From: Lachnospiraceae bacterium
GTDB lineage: Bacteria > Bacillota > Clostridia > Lachnospirales > Lachnospiraceae
Assembly (NCBI GenBank): GCA_017461685.1
Contig: JAFTXF010000150.1
Location: 1 to 5,470 of the forward strand
Direction: 5' to 3'
DNA: 5,470 nucleotides
Part shown: positions 1-5,470 of the stretch, in pieces
How positions within the stretch are numbered: the stretch's first letter is position 1
Layout of the letters: every line of letters begins with the position of its first letter
Notes under the pieces: generated by a model
What the model was told of the DNA's origin: nothing
The model's input: only the letters and a program-made list of their open reading frames with translations
Database searches by the model: none
Translations under genes and position numbers: made by a program

Positions 1-2118
1 CCTGAGCTGTACGCGAGAATCAAAGAGGCTGTTAAAGAGGGCAGATGGGAGCCGGAAGGCGCTATGTGGCTGGAGGCAGATACCAACTTAATCAGTGGTG
101 AGAGCCTGGTTCGTCAGGTGCTTCACGGTAAGCGCTTCATGAAGGAAGAGTTTGATGTAGAGAGTAAGATTCTCTGGTTACCGGACGTATTCGGTTACAG
201 CGGTGCGTTGCCGCAGATTTTACGTAAGAGTGGTGTGGATAAGTTCTTTACAGCCAAGATGAGCTGGAATGAGACCAACCCTATGCCAAATGATACCTTT
301 ATTTGGGAAGGTATTGACGGCAGCCAGGTATTTACTTCTATTATTACCAGTTATGTACGTGATTTAAATCCGAAGGAATTGAAGGGCACCTGGGACAGAT
401 ACAAAAATAAATCTCTGACTAATAATACATTACTTACCTGCGGTTACGGTGACGGCGGCGGCGGTACTACCCACGAGATGATGGAAAGATACAAACGTCT
501 GAAATACGGTCTTCCGGGTATTCCACAGGCCAAGATGGAAAAGGCCGGAACATTCTTTGAGAAGATTCAGAAGGACTTCATGGAAAATACCAAGGCCCTT
601 AAGAAGGCACCAAAGTGGGTTGGTGAGATGTACCTGGAAATGCACAGAGGAACTTATACCTCTATTGCAAAGAATAAAAAGAACAACAGAAAGAGCGAGC
701 TGTTGCAGCAGATGGCAGAAAGTGTTGCTGTAGCGGATATGATTCTCAATAACGGTACATATCCTGCAGAAACCTTCCACAAAAATATTATTAATATTCT
801 GTTAAATCAGTTCCATGATATTATTCCCGGCTCTTCCATTAAGGAAGTATATGATGTAACAGATGCAGAATACGCACGTATTTTAAGCGAAGGCAGAGCC
901 ATTGTTGCAGACAAGTTAGCTGATATCAAGGCAAACTTAAAGACAGAAGGCGGTATCTTTGTATGGAATCCGACACCTTTCGCAATCAGTGATTATGTAA
1001 AGGTAGACGGCCAGACTTATTATGTTGAAGATGTACCTGCTCACGGCTGGAAGGTAATTCCTGCACAGCCTGTAGATATGGACGTTATCGTCACAGAAAA
1101 GTCTCTGGAAAACGATATGATTAAGGTTACCTTCAATGACAAGTATCACATTGTTTCCGTATACGACAAGGCAGCACAGAGAGAAGTCATTGCAGCAGGA
1201 GAAGAAGCAAACCGTCTGGAAATCTTTGAGGATTATCCGAGAGAATATGACGCTTGGGAAATCACAGATTACTACAAGCAGAAGATGTGGATTGCAGATG
1301 ATGTACAGAATGTAACACTGCTGCCGGAAGGTATCCGCGTAGAGAGACGTTATCAGAATTCTGTGATTACACAGGATATTTTACTGCGTAAGGGCTCTAA
1401 GAGAGTAGACTTTGTAACTACTGTTGACTGGCAGGAAGACCATGTGCTTTTGAAGGCTGCATTCCCTGTAGATATTCGCAGCACAGAGGCTACCTACGAG
1501 ATTCAGTTTGGTAATCTTGCACGTCCTACCCACAGAAATACCAGCTGGGACAGCGCGAAATTCGAAGTATGTGCTCACAAGTGGGCAGACTTCTCTGAAG
1601 GTGACTACGGTGTCAGCCTCTTAAATGACTGCAAGTACGGCTACGATGTAGAAGACAATGTGATGAAGATTTCTCTTCTGAAGGCTGCTACTTATCCGAA
1701 TCCGGAGGCAGACAGAGGTATCAACCAGTTTACCTACTCTCTGTACCCACACACCGGAGATTACAGAGAAGGACAGACCGTAAAGGAAGCATACTTATTG
1801 AATATGGCTTTGGAAGCAGACACCGTTGCAGCTGCTGACGGCAGTATCTCAGATTGCCACGCACTCATCAGCTGTGATAAGGAAAATGTGGTTGTTGAGA
1901 CCATTAAGAAGGCTGAGGATGATGATGCTATCATCGTACGTTTCTACGAAGCTTATAATCAGAAGACAACCGCTGCAATCAAGGCAAACTTTGATTTCAA
2001 GGAAGTATACGTATGTAATATGCTTGAGGAAAATGAGCAGAAGCTTGCTTGTGAAGACGGCACTGTAAAGATTCCGGTAAAGAATTTTGAAATTGTAACA
2101 TTGAAGTATGTAAGATAA
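1..2118 (+). CDS. Alpha-mannosidase, glycoside hydrolase family 38 (5'-truncated by window edge)
   Basis: Retaining exo-alpha-mannosidase that removes terminal mannose from alpha-mannosides such as N-glycan or mannan fragments. The frame is open from base 1 with GH38-like sequence before the first ATG (base 64), so the true start is upstream; 705 residues are visible, and bacterial family members usually run about 1,000-1,050. Window-numbered landmarks: EADTNL near 25; the nucleophile and zinc-ligand Asp in LPDVFGYS at residue 62 (184-186); GYGDGGGGTT at 148-157; HRGTYTS at 215-221; NQFHDIIPGSS at about 269-279, with the expected zinc-ligand His at 272 (814-816). The C-terminal beta-domains follow, with VWNPTPF near 321, HKWADFSE near 526, GVSLLNDCKYGYD from 537 and YSLYPHTGDYRE near 580. 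The N-terminal domain and the first zinc-binding HxD motif lie outside the window. No internal stop or frameshift is seen. Whether it is cytoplasmic or secreted cannot be judged. The family call is very secure; the exact linkage specificity is not. Confidence 0.97.
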   Translation, partial: PELYARIKEAVKEGRWEPEGAMWLEADTNLISGESLVRQVLHGKRFMKEEFDVESKILWLPDVFGYSGALPQILRKSGVDKFFTAKMSWNETNPMPNDTFIWEGIDGSQVFTSIITSYVRDLNPKELKGTWDRYKNKSLTNNTLLTCGYGDGGGGTTHEMMERYKRLKYGLPGIPQAKMEKAGTFFEKIQKDFMENTKALKKAPKWVGEMYLEMHRGTYTSIAKNKKNNRKSELLQQMAESVAVADMILNNGTYPAETFHKNIINILLNQFHDIIPGSSIKEVYDVTDAEYARILSEGRAIVADKLADIKANLKTEGGIFVWNPTPFAISDYVKVDGQTYYVEDVPAHGWKVIPAQPVDMDVIVTEKSLENDMIKVTFNDKYHIVSVYDKAAQREVIAAGEEANRLEIFEDYPREYDAWEITDYYKQKMWIADDVQNVTLLPEGIRVERRYQNSVITQDILLRKGSKRVDFVTTVDWQEDHVLLKAAFPVDIRSTEATYEIQFGNLARPTHRNTSWDSAKFEVCAHKWADFSEGDYGVSLLNDCKYGYDVEDNVMKISLLKAATYPNPEADRGINQFTYSLYPHTGDYREGQTVKEAYLLNMALEADTVAAADGSISDCHALISCDKENVVVETIKKAEDDDAIIVRFYEAYNQKTTAAIKANFDFKEVYVCNMLEENEQKLACEDGTVKIPVKNFEIVTLKYVR

Positions 2119-2140
2119 TTTTATTGCCCCAATCCATAGT

Positions 2141-2207
2141 AAAACCGGGAGTATGCCTCTGTAACCTATAAGGTGGTTATGCGGCATATTCCCGGTTTTG
2201 TATTTGT
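2141..2207. terminator. Probable bidirectional intrinsic terminator between convergent genes
   Basis: Arms 2141-2157 and 2183-2199 form a 17-bp stem with one G-T wobble: AAAACCGGGAGTATGCC pairs with GGCATATTCCCGGTTTT. The 25-base loop can fold further (GTAACC with GGTTAT). On the + strand the stem ends in TTTT and continues T-rich (TTTTGTATTTGTTTG), a good terminator for the mannosidase gene, whose stop is 22 bases before the stem. Read on the - strand it also ends in TTTT, though the run is soon interrupted, so it may terminate the membrane-protein gene less efficiently. Position between two convergent stops supports the shared role. Confidence 0.8.
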
Positions 2208-2221
2208 TTGCAATAAAGGTA

Positions 2222-4087
2222 TTACATGCTCTCTTTCCGCTCATTATATACAAACATGGCCAGCAGCACCGGTACTGTAACAATAAGCGGCAGTACATAT
2301 CGCACCTGAACCACCGGCCCAAGCAGCAGTGTTGCAAAATATGCCAGCGGATATAAAGTAACTAATATCTTTTTCTTATTGTAATTGTAAAAGCATAAAA
2401 CAAGAATCAAAATCAGGCCCCAGCAGTAAAGAGCAGGCTTAAACAGATTACTGAATACAGGCCACTTATAAAAGGCGTTGGCACTGACGATGTTTTCCAA
2501 AACATTTTCCAGCCAAGGGAACTTGGTTTCATGCGCTATGCCTTCCGGCAGCACATCGGAAACGGTAGAATTGTAGGTATACAAGGCGCCCATTCTTTCC
2601 TCTAAACCATAGCCCAGGACCTCCGCCCAGCTTACGTCATCAAAGGACCAGTAGCCTGCAGTCAGTTCCAGAAAAGCATCAATATATTCGTTTGGATATT
2701 GGAGGCCTACCTGAATCCAGGCTTTCAGCATGTCGCCGTAGTGGCCTTTCCAGGTCTCATCGAAGGTAAACTGGCCGACAGTACCTTTCAGGGTATCTGA
2801 AATAGGAGGATAGTACTCATCCCAGATGTGTTCCGGAACGTAAGTATCGATCAAAGCACGCGTCTCTTCGTCTAAGGTGTCCCCGTGCAGGTCGCCTACA
2901 CGGCCAAACTGCTGAATCGGTACACTGAACATTTCTACCTGACTGCCGCGAATCTCTGTGCCGAGAATAATATGCATACCTTCTAAAGCACCTTTTCCGC
3001 CAATCATCAGGCACAGCCCCAGCGCCAAAATACGAAGTCGCTGCTTTTTTTCACCCATAAAAAACCAGATCATAATAAATAAGGCTGCAGCGTAGAGGGC
3101 ATTATTGCGGAACAGAACCATGACAATTCCTTCTATAATCCACAAAATGTCAAGAACCAGCTGCTTTTTGCCTTCTGCAAAGAAAGTTCTTTCTATAAAT
3201 AAACATACAAAGACTAAAAACAGCGCAGAAAAAATAACGTCCTTAGTAACTGTTACGGACAAAATAGAGATATATGGGAAAAAAGCATAAAATGCCGTTA
3301 AAAGTACAATGGCCCATTTCCTCTTTACCAAGCGGTACACCACAGAGCAGGAGTAGCTTAAGGAGACAGCAAGAATCAACATTTGAAAAAAACTGTAAAA
3401 TGCCATACCGGTCTGCAGGCTGCCAAAGGCATTGCCAATCTGGAAAGCAACCCAGATGAGCCATGTATGTGCCAGTGGTTGGTAGCTATTAAACCAGATA
3501 AAGCCTCTGGCCGCTTCCTGGGACTGACGGTGGAAGTCGAAGCTCATAACAGCAGGATAGTAAGCCAGAAATACCGGTATCCAGCACAAGAAAATGATGC
3601 CACACACGATGAAAAATAATTTCGTCGCACTCCAAGGTTTAGCAGTATCCTTTGACGTGGCAGTTCGGTCAACGACAAAGGAACGAATGCTTTCTGCCCA
3701 CTTGTAAAGGAGATTACTGAAAGGCAGAATGGTAAAAGCAAGCAGAAAAGAGCGAAGGAAAATCAGCCCTTTTCCTCTAAGTCCCCCTTCTGTCATACCC
3801 AATCCTTTTAACTGATAACCTAAAACTAAAGTCAGTGCAAACACAAATGCAGTCAGAAATGCAAAGGAAATACGGAATACTTTACTGCGACGATCCGTTA
3901 AAAGAACAATGTCTTCAAAAGTGCGCTGTAAAAGTAAAGCTAATGCCGCGAAGAGACCAATAGAAAAAACACTATATGTCAGTTGCGTGCCCGAGGTAAA
4001 GGAGCTAAGATAGCTGATGCCATAGGTGCCGGCAAGGGCAGTTGCTATAGAAAATATAATGCTTAGATTCTTTTTATTTTTAAACAT
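2222..4087 (-). CDS. Polytopic membrane protein, DUF6020-like, possible GT-C-type glycosyltransferase
   Basis: A complete 621-residue integral membrane protein. By eye there are about 13-15 hydrophobic segments: four in roughly 7-125, a basic linker with DRTATSKDTAKPW at 140-152, then a dense block at 155-366. A long hydrophilic stretch (about 367-548) follows, then three closing segments at 552-613. Motifs that resemble DUF6020 proteins of Clostridia are YYPAVMSFDFHRQSQ (176-190), TVTKDVIFS (279-287), PIQQFGRV (390-397) and QVRYVLPL (594-601). An acidic residue just after a membrane segment (Asp184, bases 3536-3538) is where GT-C glycosyltransferases place a catalytic Asp, so transfer of a sugar from a lipid carrier at the outer face of the membrane is a reasonable but unproven guess. 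The start is fixed by a GTGAGG site 7 bases upstream and a promoter just beyond it. It is monocistronic in view, convergent with the mannosidase and divergent from nifJ. Membrane location is secure, the family likely, the function inferred. A flippase or polymerase role is an alternative. Confidence 0.65.
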   Translation of the reverse strand: MFKNKKNLSIIFSIATALAGTYGISYLSSFTSGTQLTYSVFSIGLFAALALLLQRTFEDIVLLTDRRSKVFRISFAFLTAFVFALTLVLGYQLKGLGMTEGGLRGKGLIFLRSFLLAFTILPFSNLLYKWAESIRSFVVDRTATSKDTAKPWSATKLFFIVCGIIFLCWIPVFLAYYPAVMSFDFHRQSQEAARGFIWFNSYQPLAHTWLIWVAFQIGNAFGSLQTGMAFYSFFQMLILAVSLSYSCSVVYRLVKRKWAIVLLTAFYAFFPYISILSVTVTKDVIFSALFLVFVCLFIERTFFAEGKKQLVLDILWIIEGIVMVLFRNNALYAAALFIMIWFFMGEKKQRLRILALGLCLMIGGKGALEGMHIILGTEIRGSQVEMFSVPIQQFGRVGDLHGDTLDEETRALIDTYVPEHIWDEYYPPISDTLKGTVGQFTFDETWKGHYGDMLKAWIQVGLQYPNEYIDAFLELTAGYWSFDDVSWAEVLGYGLEERMGALYTYNSTVSDVLPEGIAHETKFPWLENVLENIVSANAFYKWPVFSNLFKPALYCWGLILILVLCFYNYNKKKILVTLYPLAYFATLLLGPVVQVRYVLPLIVTVPVLLAMFVYNERKESM

Positions 4088-4094
4088 AAAAAAA

Positions 4095-4100
4095 CCTCAC
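4095..4100 (-). promoter_or_regulatory. Ribosome binding site of the DUF6020-like gene
   Basis: Read on the - strand, GTGAGG lies 7 bases (all T) before the ATG at 4087-4085. It supports this start. The site sits in the loop of a short potential A/T stem (AAAAAAC with GTTTTTT, bases 4089-4095 and 4102-4108). Confidence 0.85.
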
Positions 4101-4119
4101 TGTTTTTTAATTTGAAAAT

Positions 4120-4148
4120 ATTATACTATCTTATCGGTAATATTTCAA
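4120..4148 (-). promoter_or_regulatory. Sigma-A-type promoter of the DUF6020-like gene
   Basis: On the - strand, a -35 box TTGAAA (4148-4143) is followed after exactly 17 bases by a perfect -10 box TATAAT (4125-4120). Transcription would start near 4113, giving a leader of only about 26 bases before the ATG. Box sequences, spacing and position all fit a housekeeping sigma factor promoter; no operator is obvious over it. Confidence 0.85.
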
Positions 4149-4212
4149 TGAAAATGAATACATTCTGATACAGATGCTATTTTTTGTGATAGGTTTTTAC
4201 TAAATGAGAGGA

Positions 4213-4229
4213 CCCTACGAAAGATAGGG
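4213..4229. repeat. Small inverted repeat (5-bp stem, 7-base loop)
   Basis: CCCTA (4213-4217) and TAGGG (4225-4229) can pair around the loop CGAAAGA. It is the only GC-rich patch in the middle of the intergenic region. No T-run follows on either strand, so it is not a terminator. It could be a chance feature, a protein site or part of a longer leader transcript. Confidence 0.4.
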
Positions 4230-4332
4230 AGGTATTGTATCAAAAAAATATTTAAATAGATTAAAAAACAGAAGATCAGACTATTAGGAAGATAGTGTAA
4301 ATAGAGCACATTATATATAAAGAAAAAATAAA

Positions 4333-4352
4333 TTCTTATGGTACCTGTAGAA
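4333..4352. promoter_or_regulatory. Imperfect 20-bp dyad centred on GGTACC, candidate operator upstream of nifJ
   Basis: TTCT (4333-4336), GGTACC (4340-4345) and AGAA (4349-4352) are symmetric about 4342.5, with two 3-base unmatched spacers. The dyad lies immediately upstream of the candidate nifJ -35 region, centred about 54 bases before the predicted transcription start, a position compatible with an activator site. No known regulator consensus was recognised, so the operator role is inference. Confidence 0.35.
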
Positions 4353-4358
4353 AAAACA

Positions 4359-4390
4359 TTGAAAGTATGTTAAACTCTAAATGTTACAAT
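4359..4390 (+). promoter_or_regulatory. Candidate extended -10 promoter for nifJ
   Basis: TACAAT at 4385-4390 is preceded by TGT, making TGTTACAAT, one mismatch from the extended -10 consensus TGnTATAAT. A TTGAAA at 4359-4364 could be the -35 box, but its 20-base spacing is longer than the usual 16-18; an extended -10 can tolerate a poor -35. Start of transcription would be near 4397, giving a leader of about 36 bases. Confidence 0.6.
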
Positions 4391-4417
4391 AATAAAATTA
4401 CTAATTTATATATATTT

Positions 4418-4425
4418 AGAGAGGG
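4418..4425 (+). promoter_or_regulatory. Ribosome binding site of nifJ
   Basis: The purine run AGAGAGGG ends 7 bases before the ATG at 4433. It selects this ATG over the one at 4428, which is only 2 bases from the run, out of frame and stops after two codons (ATG CTA TGA). Confidence 0.9.
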
Positions 4426-4432
4426 AAATGCT

Positions 4433-5470
4433 ATGAAAAGACAAAAACTTACCATGGACGGTAATCAGGCTGCGGCTCATGTATCCTATGCTTACAGTGA
4501 TGTGGCTGCCATATATCCGATCACACCGTCCTCTACCATGGCAGAGGTGACAGACGAGTGGGCCAATGACGGCCGTAAAAATATTTTCGGGCAGACGGTG
4601 TCCGTGACAGAGATGCAGTCTGAAGCAGGTGCAGCAGGTGCCGTGCATGGTTCTCTTATCGCAGGTGCCCTGACTACCACCTTTACTGCTTCCCAGGGTC
4701 TGTTACTGATGATTCCGAATCTTTATAAGGTGGCGGGCGAGCAGCTTCCGGGCGTATTTAATGTGGCAGCCAGAGCCATTGCCAGCCATGCCTTATCTAT
4801 TTTCGGGGATCATTCCGATATATATGCGTGCCGCCAGACAGGTGTATGTATGCTGGCCAGCGGTTCCGTGCAGGAGGTTATGGACCTAACCCCTGTGGCA
4901 CATCTGGCAGCTTTAAAGGGAAGCCTTCCGTTTATCAACTTCTTTGACGGCTTTAGAACCTCCCATGAGATTCAGAAGATTGAAGCCTGGGATTACGAGA
5001 CTCTGAAGGATATGATGGACATGGATGCAGTGCGCGCTTTCCGCCGCAACGCTTTAAACCCGAACCATGCCCGTCAGATGGGTTCTGCTCAGAACCCGGA
5101 TATTTTCTTCCAGGCAAGGGAAGCAAGCAACCATTTTTATAATGATATGCCGGCCATCGTAGAGTCCTGCATGAATATGATCAATGAGAAGATTGGTACA
5201 AACTACGGATTATTTAATTATTACGGTGCGCCGGATGCTACCCATGTGATCGTGGCTATGGGCAGTGTGTGCTCTGCGATTAAGGAGACCGTGGATTATA
5301 TCAACCGCACGGCAGAAGAAGCGCTGGGTGCAGGCAAGGCAGCAGGTGGGGAAGGAACAGACGCTGCAGCAGCTGCCGGAAATTGCCCGAAGGTTGGTGT
5401 CATCGAGGTGCATTTATACAGACCGTTCAGCAAGGAGCACCTGTTAAAGGTGATTCCTGAAACGGTGAAA
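4433..5470 (+). CDS. nifJ: Pyruvate:ferredoxin (flavodoxin) oxidoreductase, N-terminal part (3'-truncated by window edge)
   Basis: A cytoplasmic thiamine-diphosphate and iron-sulfur enzyme converting pyruvate and CoA to acetyl-CoA, CO2 and reduced ferredoxin, central to anaerobic sugar fermentation. The frame stays open to the window end: 346 codons of a protein that is normally about 1,170-1,200 residues. Domain I occupies about 1-258: YPITPSSTMAE at 28-38 (Thr31), TEMQSEAGAAGAVHG at 59-73 (Glu64, which contacts the thiamine ring in this family), TASQGLLLMIPNLYKVAGE at 85-103, and Arg114 in NVAARAIASHA. Thr31, Glu64 and Arg114 fall at the same numbers as active-site residues recalled for the Desulfovibrio africanus enzyme, which supports the chosen start. 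Domain II begins near 262 (YYGAPDATHVIVAMGSVC). An Ala/Gly-rich stretch at about 293-318 appears to be extra between TVDYIN and KVGVIEV. The iron-sulfur and C-terminal thiamine domains are outside the window. The gene has its own RBS and promoter and faces away from the membrane-protein gene. Confidence 0.97.
   Translation, partial: MKRQKLTMDGNQAAAHVSYAYSDVAAIYPITPSSTMAEVTDEWANDGRKNIFGQTVSVTEMQSEAGAAGAVHGSLIAGALTTTFTASQGLLLMIPNLYKVAGEQLPGVFNVAARAIASHALSIFGDHSDIYACRQTGVCMLASGSVQEVMDLTPVAHLAALKGSLPFINFFDGFRTSHEIQKIEAWDYETLKDMMDMDAVRAFRRNALNPNHARQMGSAQNPDIFFQAREASNHFYNDMPAIVESCMNMINEKIGTNYGLFNYYGAPDATHVIVAMGSVCSAIKETVDYINRTAEEALGAGKAAGGEGTDAAAAAGNCPKVGVIEVHLYRPFSKEHLLKVIPETVK

Larger units (their letters stand above)
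4088..4432. other. Divergent AT-rich intergenic region (345 bases) without a gene
   Basis: This gap separates the divergently transcribed membrane-protein and nifJ genes. It is markedly more A/T-rich than either neighbour and has stops in all frames at short intervals; no open frame with both a start and a usable SD was found. It contains the - strand RBS and promoter close to 4087, and the + strand dyad, promoter and RBS close to 4433. The middle (about 4150-4330) holds only a small hairpin and A/T runs. No tRNA-like, riboswitch-like or CRISPR structure was recognised. Confidence 0.8.

Noticed and set aside
64..66. ATG at base 64 as the true start of the mannosidase.
   Set aside because: The frame is open back to base 1 and the upstream residues (PELYARIKEAVKEGRWEPEG) continue the GH38 sequence; no SD precedes this ATG.
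430..780. A 116-codon open frame antisense to the mannosidase.
   Set aside because: It is a shadow of the conserved GDGGGG and HRGTYTS coding region.
1849..2337. A 162-codon open frame on the - strand spanning the convergent gap.
   Set aside because: It overlaps the mannosidase 3' end antisense and the membrane-protein 3' end in another frame, crosses the terminator hairpin, and its translation is low-complexity with no recognisable domain or SD.
3383..3619. A 78-codon + strand open frame antisense to the membrane protein.
   Set aside because: It lies entirely within conserved membrane-segment coding sequence on the other strand, with no promoter or SD.
4102..4122. CodY-box-like sequence (AATTTGAAAATATT region) near the membrane-protein promoter.
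   Set aside because: Only about 9 of 15 consensus positions match, and A/T-rich DNA produces such matches freely.
4184..4203. Possible Rex-type redox operator upstream of nifJ (TTGTGATAGG...).
   Set aside because: It lacks the TTGTTAA-n4-TTAACAA inverted repeat and is far from the predicted promoter.
4205..4240. Riboswitch-like fragment (CGAAAG loop, as in a c-di-GMP aptamer).
   Set aside because: The conserved CGCAAAGCC-type core and further helices of that aptamer are missing.
4312..4322. TATATATAAAG as a second -10 box for nifJ.
   Set aside because: No acceptable -35 lies 16-18 bases upstream, and simple TA runs are common in this spacer.
4428..4436. Mini-ORF ATG CTA TGA overlapping the nifJ start, as a translational coupling device.
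   Set aside because: The ATG is only 2 bases from the purine run, too close for efficient initiation; the overlap is most simply chance.
1..5470. A linked functional system joining mannosidase, membrane protein and nifJ.
   Set aside because: The genes are in convergent and divergent orientation with separate promoters and a terminator; no shared regulatory site or pathway logic is visible.

Overview
The window looks like chromosome of a low-to-mid GC, anaerobic Bacillota species, most likely a gut Lachnospiraceae-type Clostridia. The basis is the gene content (a large bacterial GH38 alpha-mannosidase, a DUF6020-like polytopic membrane protein, a single-chain pyruvate:ferredoxin oxidoreductase), the strong purine-rich ribosome binding sites and the AT-rich intergenic DNA with sigma-A-type promoters. 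This is inference from family knowledge; no database search was possible.

Layout. (1) Bases 1-2118, + strand: the C-terminal two thirds of a GH38 alpha-mannosidase whose start lies outside the window. (2) Bases 2119-2221: a short convergent gap holding a strong GC-cored hairpin with A/T flanks, which can serve as a terminator for both neighbouring genes. (3) Bases 2222-4087, - strand: a complete 621-residue multi-spanning membrane protein resembling DUF6020, possibly a GT-C-fold glycosyltransferase, with a clear SD and a near-consensus promoter just upstream. (4) Bases 4088-4432: a 345-base AT-rich divergent intergenic region containing the membrane-protein promoter, a small hairpin, a GGTACC-centred dyad, and an extended -10 promoter for the next gene. 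(5) Bases 4433-5470, + strand: the first 346 codons of nifJ (pyruvate:ferredoxin/flavodoxin oxidoreductase), cut by the window end.

The three genes are separate transcription units (convergent, then divergent), and nothing in the sequence ties them into one pathway. The mannosidase would release mannose from alpha-mannosides. NifJ would oxidise pyruvate from glycolysis to acetyl-CoA and reduced ferredoxin. The membrane protein probably acts at the cell surface. I see no mobile element, CRISPR array, tRNA, rRNA or defence system, and no convincing undescribed system. The most distinctive local points are an Ala/Gly-rich, repeat-like insertion in NifJ, the large extracytoplasmic domain of the membrane protein, and the dyad upstream of the nifJ promoter.
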